From Nothopassalora personata (taxonomy: Eukaryota > Ascomycota > Dothideomycetes > Mycosphaerellales > Mycosphaerellaceae): a stretch of 64,000 bases of DNA. Of this stretch, positions 10,141-22,671 are shown piece by piece. The position numbers and the translations under genes are program-made. The stretch is from positions 62,001 to 126,000 of the forward strand of contig CM066289.1 in NCBI GenBank assembly GCA_033816765.1, given 5' to 3'. The notes under the pieces are model-generated. The model was not told where the DNA came from and did no database searches. It saw nothing but the letters and a program-made list of their open reading frames with translations. Position 1 is the first letter of the stretch. Each line of letters starts with the position of its first letter.

Positions 10141-11568
10141 TTTATATAAAAGAATAATAAAAAGAATAAAGTAAGAACATAGATATAAGTAATATTAGAA
10201 TAAGAATAAAAGTTAAAATAGAAATAGAGTAATAGTAGAGATTAAATTAGAAATAAAAATAAAAATAAAAAAGAGGAAAATAATAACATAGATAATAAAA
10301 CAAAAGTAAAAAGATAATATAAAGAACAAAGTAGAAAGAATAGTAGAAAAATAAAAGAATAAAAATAGAATTAAAAAGAGTTAAAAGTAAAAGTTTAAGT
10401 AGGATATAATTAAGAGAGAAAGTAAAACTTAAAATTAAAAAAGAAAAAGAAAGGTAGAAGTAAAAATCGAATAATAATATTAATAGAATTAAAGATTAAT
10501 ATAAAAGTAAATATATTATTTAATTTAAGAAAAAGAAAAGATTTAAAATAAGAGTAAAGATAAATATAAAAGTAAAGATTAAAATAGAATAAAAGTAAGA
10601 ATAAAAAGAAAAGTAATAAGAGAAGTAATAAAATAGAAAGTAAAAGGAAAAAAATAGAAGAAAATAAGTAAATAATAAGAATAAAGGAAAGATAATAATA
10701 AGCGTTAGAAATAATAAAGGAATTAAAAAGAAGTAATATAAAAGAAAAAAAGTAATAGTAAAAGAGTAGTAAATAAAAAGAATAGAGGTTAAAGTAAAAT
10801 AAAAATAGTAATAAAGGTATAAATAGAGATAGAAATAATAGTATAAAAATATAAATAAAAGTAAGAATATAATATTAGTAAAAAAAGAACAAATTGGAGA
10901 GAAATAGTAATGAAAAAATAGAAATAAAATAAGAAATAAGAGAAGTATTAAAGAAATATTAAAGAAAGATAAAAGTTAAGATTTTAAAGTAAAAAAAGAA
11001 TAAAAATAAAAATAGAAAAGAGAGAAAATATTTATTAATAATAGAATAATGTAAATAGAAGTATAAGAAATTAAAAAGTAAAAAGATTTAAAAATAAAGA
11101 AGAAAGAAAAGATTATAGAATAAGGATAAAAATAATTATAGAAGTAAAGATTAAGAGTAAAAATAAGAACAAAGGTAAAGTAGATAATAATGAAAGAATA
11201 GTAAATAGAAAGAAGATAAGTAGAAAATAAGAATAAAGTAAGAGTTAGTATTAAAGTTAGAATTAATAAAAGAGTAGAAAAGAAGTAATATAGAAGGAAA
11301 AAAGTAGTAATAATAAAAGAATAATTAAGGAAGTATATAATATAAATATAATAGTATTAAAGAAGTAGTAAACAATATAACAAAATTAATAAGTAAAAAA
11401 ATAAAGAATAAAAGAAATAAGAAATAATAAAGGATTAAAAAAAGAAGAGAATAAATATTAGTAGAATAAAAATAGTAAACAAGGTAGGAATAGGGATAGA
11501 GAAAATAGTATTAAAAATATTATAAATAAAAGTATAAATAATAATAGAAGTAAGAAATAAGAGAAAGA
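10141..11568 (+). repeat. Low-complexity tract almost devoid of cytosine on the plus strand
   Basis: In the 23 sequence lines from 10141 to 11520 (1380 nt) I count 12 C, under 1 per cent, while G stays frequent. The text is an irregular mix of short words such as AATAAAAG, AGTAATA and TAGAAAG with no fixed period. There is no reading frame. The tract ends sharply at about 11568 with the next element. Confidence 0.9.
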
Positions 11569-11569
11569 C

Positions 11570-13832
11570 TACCTATATCTAGGGCTAGAATAACTAACTT
11601 ATACCGGCAAAAATTGCTTAGTTTTTCCTAACTATAGAATCTAACAACCTTAGATCGGGTTGTTAGAACCCTATACAAATTCTAGCCGTGCGCAACCCTT
11701 GATGTACGCTAGAGGGTCTAGTTATTAGCTTAAATTGTTAGCTTTTTAATTAGAGCGGGGTTACCTCCGCGAACTTTATTCTCCGTCGTATTTACTATCG
11801 GCCGTCGTAAGTAGTCGGGCTACCGTCCTCCTACGGAGAGCGCCTTTACGCGGCGGACAACGTAAGTACCTTCGTTACGACGAATAGAAACTAGGACTCT
11901 CCTTCTTAAAAACTCCTACTCGAAATACGGACAACTTTCGAAAAGCGACGACTTTTTAAAAGCCTATAACGCGACAATTACGACCTTAGAAACACGATAC
12001 GAAGAAGGAGAGAATAGAAGGGAGGAGAAGATAGGACGCGCCCGGATATCTATTAACGAAGACCTCGAAACCGCTCGAAAGAAGAGGGAACGCGGCGGAC
12101 TCTCTCTTTAGATAATAACGACCGTTCGAAGCGGGTACTCTCGCTACGAGCCTACGAGGAACCGATATCCTCGTACCTACGTACGAAGAAGGCGGTCGTA
12201 GACTCTCTACGAAGGGGACGGGCTATTCGAGATACTACCTCTCTCTCCCTCGAATTCTACGTTTGTACGACGGGTTATACGGCGTAGTAAGGTAAGAAAC
12301 AGCTCTCGGTCGTAATCTTAAACGACCGTCCGCGGTCGCGCGGTCGCGCGTATATATTACTACATAACTTAGAATAGTCTAACTATATACGTTCTTAGAG
12401 TTATCTAAGTTAGAGCACGTTTTTAGAGTAGTGTCCCTATAGTAGATATATACTATACTCGTCGAGCACTACCTAGGTAAAACTACGTCGCGGTCTCCTT
12501 ATTTTAAGTAAAAAAACACGTCGCGGTCGCTTTTTCTTAAGCGAAAAATACGTCGCCGTCGCTCTAGGTTAAGCAAAAACGCGACCGGGACCCTAGCGCT
12601 TATTTACTCGACGCGTACTCTAATAGATTATCTAATGTAGAAACTTAGTTTATATACATAGGTACGGCTCTATAAGTACTACGATAGACTCGCTTACGAC
12701 GTTCGAGTACTACCCCGCGTAGCGTATCGTTTAATATAAGCACTATATATTTACCGTACCGCCGTATCTTATACGGCTATACCTTAATTCTTAGTATTCC
12801 GACCTCGACGTTAAATCTAGGGTAGCTATTACTACGGACATGTACTCGATTATAAACCTCGCTTAGACCCTAGATAATGTCTAATAGCCTTAGCCGAAGG
12901 ACTATCGACTAATCGGGTTTAAGGCATTCCCTACGTTAAAATGTACGAGTATGCTCCGTAGTAGTAAGCAATACGGTACTATATCATAGACCCGTATTAA
13001 GATGTAAGAGTACTATAAGCGCACGTATATATAGAAGAACCCCTAGGGTCGGGGTAGCGATAAGAGGCGTTAAACGAAGGATATACTAAACGCTCTATAG
13101 AAGTATATCCCTATAGTATAGTAGCTCTTCCGATACGCCTAGTAGAAACGGTATACTAAAGTAGAGCGTAGTACGACCGAGGTCGTTTACGAAACCTCGA
13201 CGCCTAGCTAGGACGACTCGTTCTTTTCGTAGTAGAGTACTACTACGTACTAGCTATTCGTAGCTATTACGCGGATAGAGTCCCTCGTACCCGACTTCTT
13301 AGAGTATTAATCGACTACCGTACTATAGCTCTAGTAGCTCGGGATCGACTAGTACCTTAAGGGTATACCTAAAGAGGATATCTACGCCGTCGTATCGACG
13401 CCGAACGAGTAGGACGAGCCTATTCTCTAGACTATTACTAAAGCCCTCGACGTAGCCCTTCGAGCTATATAGTAGTAGTATATTAATCCGAAGGAGATAG
13501 TACTTATATCGGTACGGTAGTAGAGCCTCTATTTATTTCGTTCGAATCGGTTTTAAGGTCCGACTAGCGTCTACGCCCGCTTATTTATAGGCCGAGTTAC
13601 GCCGGCGACGTTAACGGGCTATACCGAGTACGCCTTAAGGGCGATCTATTACTTCGCCCGTGTCCTTATACTCCCTAACTAGTATAGCTTCGGGAGTATA
13701 GCCGATAGCTAGGGACCTCTTTCTATCGTCCGCGCTACCGATAAGTAGGTTACTATATAGTATACCCTAGTCGAGGCGGCCGAGCATACTACTATCGACG
13801 ACCTCGGGGAGAATAGTATATTACGTCTACCG
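11570..13832 (+). pseudogene. RIPped unidentified coding element, left part
   Basis: GC content is moderate but CpA/TpG are nearly gone. From about 13360 to 13832 one plus-strand frame can be followed through TAG/TAA codons (EDIYAVVSTPNE, LFIGRVTPATLTGYTEYALRA, TIDDLGENSILRLP). The frame resumes at 21132 after element B and one target-repeat copy are removed, so this is a protein gene interrupted by B. Upstream frames from about 11940 are also partly readable. I do not recognise the protein. Confidence 0.55.
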
Positions 13833-14240
13833 TGTTACGGTCCGGATTGAGCTACGACGGTACGCCTAACTATTAGCTATAGAAATCACGTGCGCCGCAC
13901 GAGATTACTCGCTTACTAGCGACTTAGTAATTCGAGATTACTCGCTTACTAGCAACTTAGTAATTTAAGATTACTCGCTTACTAGCGACTAAGTAATTAA
14001 GACTAAGACTAGCAATGTCTTCTTTATATTTAGGAACGCTAAAAACCCTTATGGTTTAGAGGCGTTTAACTCTCTATTCAATCTTACTATTTGGAATATA
14101 ACCTTACCTAACTACTACCTCGCTACTACTTTATACTACTCTCTCTCTTACTCCTACTCGACGAGAACAAATCTCGATCGAACGAAGGTTACCTAACTTG
14201 TTAGTTAACTTAGTAAGATTATAGGTTTAACTAAACCTAA
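13833..14240 (+). repeat. 5' LTR of chromovirus B copy 1
   Basis: It starts TGTTACGGTC, as does the 3' LTR at 20711, and shares with it the block TTTATATTTAGGAACGCT plus the end TACTAAACCTAA (here AACTAAACCTAA). The middle differs and holds three 33-bp repeats. The last bases are uncertain by 1-2 because of RIP. Confidence 0.82.
13901..13998 (+). repeat. Three 33-bp tandem repeats in the LTR
   Basis: Units start at 13901, 13934 and 13967, with core GATTACTCGCTTACTAGC followed by ACTTAGTAATT. Each unit is itself an imperfect inverted repeat (GATTACT...AGTAATT). They lie in the U3-like half and could be transcription enhancer repeats, as in other LTRs. Confidence 0.88.
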
Positions 14241-14328
14241 TAGCTTTAAACGCCCTCTAGAATAGGAGATCGATAGAGCACTAGGGGAACACCCGCCCCT
14301 AGTAAAGTAGATAGAGGTACCCGACTAC

Positions 14329-15240
14329 GGACCGCGAACGATGCTATTAATGCCTTAGCTACTTATGTAGGTAACGAATCCCTTAAGATTAGCAAGCTAG
14401 AGTTCTACTATAGCGACCGAGATAAGTTCGACACTTAGGTTACTTAGATAGATATGTACTTCTTGTTTAACTCTATAGCTAAGAACCTTAAACCTATCTT
14501 TACTACTACCTTCTTAAGAGGACGAGTATAGCATTAGGTTAAACCCTTCCTAAGAACCTACTTAGACAGTAACGGTACCGACAACGCTAACGGAATCTTT
14601 ACGTCTTATAACCACCTTAAGAATGCTATAAAGAGTGTCTTTAGGATCTCTAACGCGGTCGCTACTGCCGTTCGTGTTATGTAACACTTAACTTAGAAGA
14701 CATCTACCGCCGAGTATACTACTAAATTCTAGGAATACGCTTAACTTACCGATTGGGACGACGAGGCCCTACAAGTCATGTACCGACGTAGCTTAAAGGA
14801 GAAGGTTAAGGATAAGTTAATGCGGGATAGTCGAAAAATCGATAACTTAGGTAACCTTATTAGAGTTACGATTAATCTTAACGACAAGCTCTACGAGAGA
14901 GCTATAGAACGACGATACGACTCTAGGGTATCCGGAAAGGCCGGATTTACACTAGGCTACGACAATCACAATAGGAACTATAGTAGCTTTAATAATAATA
15001 AGCCTAGCTATAAGCTATATTATAGACTATAGCCTATAGAACTCGACGTTACCGAGAAAGGTCGTAAGATCGGAAGTAAGAATAGGGGCAAGAAAGGGCC
15101 TAAGAGTTCGAAAGGAAGCTTTACTTACTATAACTATAGTAAAGAGGGCTACATAGTAAGGAACTACTACGGTAAGAAAATATAGTACGCCGCGAGTAGT
15201 TTAACATAATGTAACGAAGAACTAGTAAACTCGAGAGCAG
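14329..15240 (+). pseudogene. gag: RIPped gag of chromovirus B copy 1
   Basis: The plus frame runs through TAG/TAA codons: DAINALATYVGNESLKISKL, then the gag-domain core (MYFLFNSIAKNLK, YNHLKNAIKSVF). The longest uninterrupted piece is 14778-15032. A basic tail and a ruined zinc knuckle follow near 15117-15180 (FTYYNYSKEGYIVRNYYGKK), where Tyr replaces the expected Cys as TGY-to-TAY changes would do. It encoded the capsid/nucleocapsid. Confidence 0.82.
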
Positions 15241-15879
15241 TGTTAGACTACTAGGAGGTACCGACTATACTCGAGGAGTAGAGGAGAGAGTTAGTAACGG
15301 AAGTAACATACCTCTCCTAGACCCCTTATAAGGACGAGGAGGATACTACGGGCAACTAATGGAAATTACACTATTTAGGTTATAGAACCGACTACAACAG
15401 TTTAAAAGAACATGCCAATTTAATACAATCTAAATAAGGGATACCTCGGGAAGTTACCGGACGACCGAAAATGTAGAAATTAAGATAGTCGAATTAGCGA
15501 AACGAGAGATCCTAGAAAAACTAGGACAAGACCTCGCGGACATCGAGATAAACGAGGTACTTACGAATGACCCCTAGGGACGCCTCTCGTTATTATAAGA
15601 CTAACTTTAAAAGGTAATCGAAGGGGTTAGTAAATTGTTACTAGCGACAAAAAATAAGGTACTAGAACACTCCCTCTAGATTACCTACGGGGAACTCGCC
15701 TCTAGATATATATATACTATAATATAACTCGATAAGCTTAAAGAACTCCACTAATAGGAAAAACGAGAACTTGGTATAATAGTAAGAAGAGTCGACTACG
15801 AGATCGAACGAGATGCTCGAAATAGTTACGGAGCCCTTTATTAGCGTTTCTATTACTAAGACTCGTGCTAAACCTACTA

Positions 15880-18800
15880 CTCCGCTAAGGAAGGCGTAGG
15901 GTATTTCCTATAGTAATTACGAGGAACCCTAGGAGCGATATATAGGTAGAATGCTACGCTCCGAGAAGTAGACATTGACGAATCCTACTTCGATAACGAT
16001 AGAAGCGATAAAGAGAACTAGGACCTAGGATAGGATAGATCGTAGTTACCGGAACCATAGGAAGAAAGTTAAGAAACCACCGGGCTAGATACTATCGAAG
16101 AAAACTAGGATCTAGAAGAATTAAGCGAAGAGGATTCCTCTAAAGGAGAAGAGAGCGATACTAACGACGATAACGAACAACTAACCTTTACGATCGACGC
16201 ACCTAAGAAACTATATAACATAATCGTATACCTATAAAGAAGGCACGAAGAATTCCTACCTAAAATAGGCGGACGACGAATGCTACACTCTATTCAGTTC
16301 GATAAAATACTTAATACCCTACGAGGCATAGCCTAGGAATACCTACTTATAGAGACGACTAAAAACCTAGTAACCGCTATTACGGAACGACTACCGATAG
16401 GAAGCCGAATAATAGGTACCGGATACCTTATACCGTTAGGAACATTTATAGCGAATAAACTACGTAACGTAGTATAACACGTACGCGTACTCTACTTAGA
16501 AACGTAGAAGATCTAAGAACGTTACCGAAAATAGGTGTAGACATAGAAAGACTCGCGCTAGGTTTAAGCGGAGGCCTCGAGACACGAAGTACGACGTTCT
16601 ATATACGAATAGGGAAAAGAATCGACTCCTTAGGAATGAGCGACCGAAAGGAGTTATGTAATATATAATAAGCTTAAGTATTAATAGTAGTCTTCCAAAT
16701 ATAAGTAATTATTAACGGTTATAGGACTAGGGTTATAATTAACTCCGGAGCGAGCGGGAATTTTACCTCCGAAGCATTTATTAGGACTAAAGGTATCGTA
16801 ACCTAGTATAAGAACGAAGGGTATAAATTAATCGCGGTAGACGGATTATCCTTACCTAGCGTAGAACGAGAGACGATACCGTTACTACTAGTAATCTAAC
16901 GGCACCACGAGGAAATTGTCTTAGATGTTACTAACATAGCTAGTTATAAGATCGTACTAGGCATACCTTAGTTAAGAAAGCACAATCTAGCTATCGACTA
17001 GAGAAGAGGAGTACTTACATTCGAGCAATGCGATTACGTTATTAATATTAATCCTACGTAGCGGTAGCGTTCGCTAGTAGATAAGGTAAAGAGATAGCTT
17101 AATCAAATAGAGCTTACGCCGACTAGAAGGACGGAAGAACTACCTTCGACCGGGACAGATACTAGCGTAGGGCCGCCGGGTTACGAAGTCACTAGAATTA
17201 ATAGACCTAACGTACTATCGAAGGATACTAACATTTCGGAGTTAACTATCCCTAAAGAGTACCTTAAATAGAAGAGGCTCTTTAAAGAGGGAAAGGACGA
17301 AGACGCCTTACCTAAGTACTAACTATAGGACTATAAGATAAACATTTAGCTAGGGAAAGAGCCTCTATAGGGACCCCTATATTAAATGTCCGAAAAAGAG
17401 CTAACAACCCTACGAGAATAGCTAAAGGAGAACCTAGCGAAAGGACGAATACGAAAATCGACCTTAAGCGTAGTATCTCTATATATGTTTATTCTAAAAG
17501 TAAACGGGAAGTTACGACTTGTATAAGACTACCGAAAATTGAACGAGATTACTATTAAGAACCGATACCTACTACCGAACATCGAAGAAGTATAGGATAG
17601 ATTAACCGGGTTAGACTAGTACATAAAGATCTATCTATAAGACGCCTTCTATACTATCCGCATAGCGGAAGGAGAAGAATGGAAAACCGTATTTAGGACT
17701 CGATACGGACTATACGAGTTCTTAGTTATGCCTTTTAGATTAACTAATGCACTAGCCGCATTCTAAGACCTAATTAACGAGATACTAAGAGACCTGCTAG
17801 ACGTATATGTTATTACCTACGTCGACGATATCCTCATTTATACGAAAGGGACACTCTAGTAGCACATACGATAGGTCTAGGATATACTCGAGCGACTATC
17901 TAAAACAGGTTTCCGGACGGTACCGAAGAAATGCGAGTTCTATAAGAAAGAAGTTAAATTCTTGGGATTTATCATTAGTACGACTAGAATCTAGATCGAC
18001 CTAGCTAAGACACAGTCTATTAGAGAATAGCTAGAGCTAACATACGTTAAGGACGTACAATCATTCCTTAGCCTCGCTAACTATAACCGGAAATTCATTA
18101 AGGACTATTCGAAGACATCGATACGTATAACGATGCTTCTAAAGAAGGATGTTAAATAGACATAGGGTAGCGCATAACGACTAGTATTCGAACGACTAAA
18201 AGAATAATGCGCCTTAGTACTAACGCTTCGACTATTCAACGGTATAAAGGAAGTCTAAATCGAAACGGACGCATCGGATATAGCTATCGGAGCATACCTT
18301 ACGTAAGAGTAAAATAGGAAACGACACCTAGTAGCCTACTACTTAAGGAGACTATTACCCGCGGAATAAAACTACGATATCTATAATAAGGAACTTCTCG
18401 CTATTGTCGCTATAATGTGTACTAGAGAATATATACGGAAGGAGTACCTAAGCTAACGATTCTTTCTAATTATAAGAATCTCACTTACTTCACTACGACT
18501 AAAATGCTAATAAGAAGATAGTACCGCTAGTCGGAACTGCTTAGTTAGTACAAGTTCGAAATCCGCTATATACCCGGTAAGGACAATAGTAGGGCCGACG
18601 CATTAAGCCGAAGAAGCGACTATATAGAAGGAAAAGAACTAGTGCGATAATAAGTACTTAAGGCAAATCTAGACGGAAGCCTTAGTACTAATATAAAGGA
18701 GTTTAATAACATAGTGCGCGTTCTTTAAGACATAGAAGAACAATTCCTAATAGTATAGGGGAAATACTAGGTACTAAAGGACCAAGAAGAAGAGTATATA

Positions 18801-20035
18801 CAATAATATTACGACGAACTAACCTACGGGCACCCTAGAACGTCTAAAACAGTAGAACTAATCTAAAGAGGCTTCGTATTTCCGTAGCTACGATAGAAGG
18901 TGCTACGATATATTAAGCGATACGAACACTATTAGAGGAATAAGGCCGCGAGACACGCGAAATACGGCGAGATACAATTCCGGACACCGCTAACTAGCCT
19001 ATAGGATAAGGTCACGATAGACTTTATTACTAAGTTACTAACATCTTAGGACTAAACTATAGGATAATAATATAACATAATATTAGTTATAGTAGACCGA
19101 CTTATAAATTACGTACACTTTATTCCTATATCTAAAACGTACAATGTAGAGTAACTCGGACACCTCGTACTCGATCGACTCGTACGATACTATAGATTCC
19201 TAAAGGTTTTTATTACGGATAGAGACAAGTTATTTACATCTAACTACTAGAAAACCTTAGTTTCTACGATTGGAATTAAACATAAGCTGTCTACTGCCTA
19301 CTATCCGTAAACTAATAGGTAAATAGAAAGAATGAATTAAACCCTAGAACAATATCTACGACACTATATTAACTATGTATAGGACAATTAGGTTACACTC
19401 CTACCTATAGTACAGTTAGTACTAAATAACTACAAGTCCGAAACAACGGGCGAAACACCTTTCTTCGTAAACTACGGCAAGTATCCGAACTTGTTTAGCG
19501 AAGAAGGATTACATCTATAAGCTTAAAGGGCAATCGTAACTATAGAGGCGATAAAAACCATCTACGAAAACTTAACATAAAGGATCGAGAGTAACTAAGA
19601 TAAAATTGCGATACTATACGATAAGAAACGACAAATGGCACCTTAGCTTAAGAAGGGGGATAAGGTCTATCTCCTTACGGAAAACCTTAAAACAAGAAGA
19701 AAGACTAAGAAACTAGATTAGGTAAAAGTCGGACCATTTCTCGTTAAAGAAGTACAAGGACCCGTTAACTACCGACTACGGCTACTAAAGAATATAAAGA
19801 TCTACCTAGTGTTCTATATTTCGTTATTAGAACCTGCACACGTAGAAACACCTTACTAGGAAAGCTTCTATTTCGAGCCGGAAGTAGAAAACGAATTCGA
19901 AGTCGAAAAGATCCTAGATAGGAAGGGTTAGCGATACCTTGTTAAATAGAAAGAATACGACGATTTAGAAAATACCTAGGAACTAGAGGCAAACCTTACG
20001 AATTGCTGCTAGCTACTAAAAGATTTCTACTACCG
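15880..20035 (+). pseudogene. pol: RIPped pol of chromovirus B copy 1: protease, RT, RNase H, integrase, chromodomain
   Basis: Domains in order through scattered TAG/TAA codons are: acidic linker; retropepsin TIINSGASGNFTS (about 16740); RT from about 17220 with VIRQDYRKLNE-like and [10 protein letters not shown] motifs and an intact YVDDILIY (17818-17841); RNase H start ETDASDIAIGAYL (about 18265); integrase zinc region about 18800-18960; DDE core with VTIDFITKLL (about 19010), FITDRDKLF and STAYYPQTN; and a terminal chromodomain near 19888-20030 (VEKILDRKGQRYLVK). Trp codons are almost all TAG. The sequence reads to the catalytic sites, but no full protein could be made. Confidence 0.88.
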
Positions 20036-20184
20036 CTAAGTAGCGGGAGCGTGCCGTTAATAGGTTCCGCTACTATACTATTAAGAAAACCCTAGAACCT
20101 ATTATCGGCGAAACTATCTATAGCGCTCCGAGTTAGAGGACTTAGAGTAAGACCGGAATTAGGTATAGGTTCGAGTAGTAAGCC

Positions 20185-20634
20185 CTACGCCGCTAGCTCC
20201 CGATCCGCCGCTTCCTCTTCCTCGATCTCTCGCTCCTCGAGAGCACGACCCTCCTCTACCTTACGGTTAATAGCATCTAGTTGCTTCCGAAGACGCATCT
20301 CCTTCGTATACGCCTCTATTATTTTCGCTAAAGCCTCCGAAAGAGCCTCCTTCGTACGATCGAGATTAGCTAATAACTTCTTTCGCTAATTCCCGAGCTT
20401 TTTCTACTCTACCTCGGTTACCTTCGTATTGTACCGCGATACGTTACTAAGATAGTAATAAGAACACTTCCCGGACGAGATATGTATACGGTACACTAGG
20501 TTATTCTTCGTATACCGAGAATAAGGCTTTATAACTTCTTCTCCGAGGCAATAGACGCGGTTTACGCGGTTCTTTCGCTTTCGAGTAGATAGCGCGTCTA
20601 AGGGTAAGATAAGAGTAGGAAGAAGGGAAGACAT
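20185..20634 (-). pseudogene. Small convergent ORF: Cys-rich finger plus coiled coil (element B accessory)
   Basis: This is a minus-strand frame of 150 codons from ATG 20632-20634 to the TAG at 20185-20187, with only two internal TAGs. The N-terminal part has a Cys/Tyr pattern (CLGEE, PYSRYTK, KCSYYYLSN). If Tyr sites were Cys before RIP it becomes CxxC-x6-CxxC-x5-C-x8-C-x2-C, a zinc-binding layout. The C-terminal half is a Glu/Lys/Leu-rich coiled coil (ALAKIIEAYTKEMRLRKQL and beyond). It points toward pol and sits just before the 3' LTR. An equivalent occurs at 62641-63024, and one in a DNA transposon at 24700-25236. Function unknown; binding of nucleic acid is a guess. Confidence 0.65.
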
Positions 20635-20710
20635 CCTTACCTATAGACGAAGCGGGAGACATTAAGGTTATAACTAGTCTCGGGACGAGAATAGGCCGGA
20701 AGGGGGATAG

Positions 20711-21126
20711 TGTTACGGTCTAAGCGCGATAGGCCTAAGGCTCCCCCGTACTAGTACGTAACGACATTAGGATCCGTGTCTCGTAACATAGATCCCCTAT
20801 ATAGAGGATCTATCGCTCCCTCGATAGACACTATAGACCCTTTAGATCTACGGAATCTATAGACAGACACTATAGATCTAGATAATGTACTCCTTTATAT
20901 TTAGGAACGCTAAGAACCCTTGTAGTTTAGAGGCGTTTAACTTACTGTTTAATATTACTGTTTAGAATACACTATAACCTAACCTCTACCTTACTGCTAC
21001 TTAGTCTTTATAAGACAAGACAGCTATTACTTTATTACTCTCCCTTAACTTCCTATCGGCCCGAAAATAAACTCAATTAAGCTTGTCTTCTTAACTTGTA
21101 ATATTATTAGGTTATACTAAACCTAA
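20711..21126 (+). repeat. 3' LTR of chromovirus B copy 1
   Basis: It is preceded by a polypurine tract (GGAAGGGGGATAG, 20698-20710). It starts TGTTACGGTC and ends near CTAAACCTAA at 21126. The middle (20800-20885) holds TAGATCTA/CTATAGA-type repeats unlike the 33-bp repeats of the 5' LTR. Confidence 0.82.
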
Positions 21127-21131
21127 CACCG

Positions 21132-21975
21132 ATATCCTCCTATCCTAGCTAGCGGATACCCTTAGCTATTATAATCTATGCTCTAATTATAACATTGTCT
21201 TCGAACTTATTAAAGCTAGTAAAATAGCTATATTACGACTCGGTAAAACACGAGTTATTCTATAATAGAAGATCTAAGATGTATAAGAGTAGGCTAAATA
21301 GTTATAAGCCTATCGCTAATCTAGTTAGTCGTACTACTATGTCCCGCTCTAGCCCTAGATACCTCGTCTAGACGGGTTAGCTATAACCTAGTAACGCATT
21401 ACTACTAACGACTCCTTAGTAATAACAAGCCTAGAACTAGATAGCTTTAGTCTACTTACAAGATATAGCGTCCGGACTTAACACATTATCGCCGTATCGT
21501 TCGGATCCGAGCTCTACTTATAACTTACAACATATACTATGCTAGACGTCGGAGGCTACTATAGTACTAACCTTAACCTCCCCCTCGTCTATCTTAACTG
21601 CTACATATCGTATAACATTATATTACGGTCTACTCTAACGATAAAGACGGTATAGTTTAGTTAACGCTACTACCTCTAGCCGTAAGGCTCAAGCCGGTTA
21701 TAGTACGTTATCTCGGGAGGATAGCCTTTCCAATATAGCGCCTATTGTTCGAGGACTACCGTAGCAGTTCTAGCTAGGGTACAGCTAGCGTTATTTAGGA
21801 CTCCTAAAGGTAAGGTAAAAGTAATAGGTGCGGTATAGGTCGACAAGTAACTTCCTTCGTTATTAACTCTTTTAAAGCGCCCCCTACGATCTAACTCTAC
21901 TCTATTGTCTATCTATATCTTTAATACCTCTAACATATCCTCTACGACACCATAGCCCCTACCGTTAGCACGTTA
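21132..21975 (+). pseudogene. RIPped unidentified coding element, right part
   Basis: The sequence resumes in the frame broken at 13832 (ISSYPS, then RIPLAIIIYALIITLSSNLL and a Lys/Arg/Tyr-rich tail) to about 21430. The remainder up to 21975 is CpA/TpG-poor without a clear frame. The RIPped text stops abruptly at about 21975, where the gene island begins. Confidence 0.5.
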
Positions 21976-21977
21976 GC

Positions 21978-22241
21978 TTACGCAATGTACAGCTCGCGCA
22001 CCAGACAAGTCTCTTCCGAGAGCGTGCAGCTGCTTGGTGATGCGAGGAGGACGAGGACGTCAGGTGCTGGCGGGTAGACGGGTTCGGAGCAAGTGAAGGG
22101 GGGTCTCGTCGCGAGGGAGTCGAAGCCATTGAAGATGCGATTGTTGCCTTCCACGCGCTCCCTGTTTCTCTTCTCGTTGGCTCGCAACATCGCTAGCTCG
22201 GCATCGCGTAGCCCTTGAGATAGCTTCGATTTCAGATTCAT
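21978..22241 (-). CDS. Small ORF, unrecognised, possibly an exon
   Basis: 87 codons in normal-composition sequence at the very edge of the gene island. The start region is Lys/Arg/Glu-rich and helix-forming (LRANEKRNRERVEGNN); the rest is Pro/Ser-rich. It may be the last exon of a gene whose other parts are at 22275-23198, but no splice pattern could be fixed. The stop lies within 5 nt of the RIPped boundary, so the end may have been truncated. Confidence 0.35.
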   Translation of the reverse strand: MNLKSKLSQGLRDAELAMLRANEKRNRERVEGNNRIFNGFDSLATRPPFTCSEPVYPPAPDVLVLLASPSSCTLSEETCLVRELYIA

Positions 22242-22274
22242 TTAGTTGTCCGTCGCGGGTACGAATTCGAGTAT

Positions 22275-22592
22275 TCAGCCGGCTTCTGGGCTGGCAGCGA
22301 GAAAGAGTGGTGTGGGTTCGAGAAAGCGCAGTTCGTGTTGGAGGTGTTTAGATGCACAGCGAGGATGGACGATTCCTAATAGGAGCTTCGGCTGTTGCTT
22401 GTAGAGGCAGTGGCATCTAGCTAGATTGATAGGGATTCGACTTTGGAGTGGAGGTGCCAGGTGTAGATGGCGAGAATCGTCGTCTTCAGCCTGAAGAAGA
22501 GCAGGATGGAGCTGAGACCGAGGCGACTGGACAGGAAGGTCGCAGTCCAATTCAAACACTTGCTTAAGGTCGACATTAGCTACCTGTTCCAC
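22275..22592 (-). CDS. Small ORF, unrecognised, possibly an exon
   Basis: 105 codons (VDLKQVFELDCDLPVQSP..., ending ASPEAG) in a frame different from both neighbours. Codon use is ordinary for the island. No domain was recognised. It could be an exon of the same minus-strand gene as 22672-23198. Confidence 0.35.
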   Translation of the reverse strand: MEQVANVDLKQVFELDCDLPVQSPRSQLHPALLQAEDDDSRHLHLAPPLQSRIPINLARCHCLYKQQPKLLLGIVHPRCASKHLQHELRFLEPTPLFLAASPEAG

Positions 22593-22671
22593 TTAGGAGA
22601 ATGTTGTGCCGAGTTAAGTGGACCTTGATGAGTCAGATTCCTTCTGGCAAGTCCCTTATGCGCATGATCCT

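Larger units (their letters stand above)
13833..21126 (+). mobile_element. Ty3 chromovirus B, copy 1, near-complete, RIPped
   Basis: The element has two LTRs, gag, pol with C-terminal chromodomain and a convergent small ORF before the 3' LTR. All frames carry TAG/TAA at Trp/Gln sites, so it is dead. It is flanked by TACCG (13828-13832) and CACCG (21127-21131), a 5-bp target duplication differing by one C-to-T in CpA context; if only ACCG is counted the right end shifts by a base. Removing the element and one repeat restores the host frame. A second copy lies at 60496-63499. Confidence 0.9.

Noticed and set aside
13901..13998. CRISPR-like array
   Set aside because: Three 33-bp units are directly abutting with no spacers, lie inside an LTR, and the context is eukaryotic.
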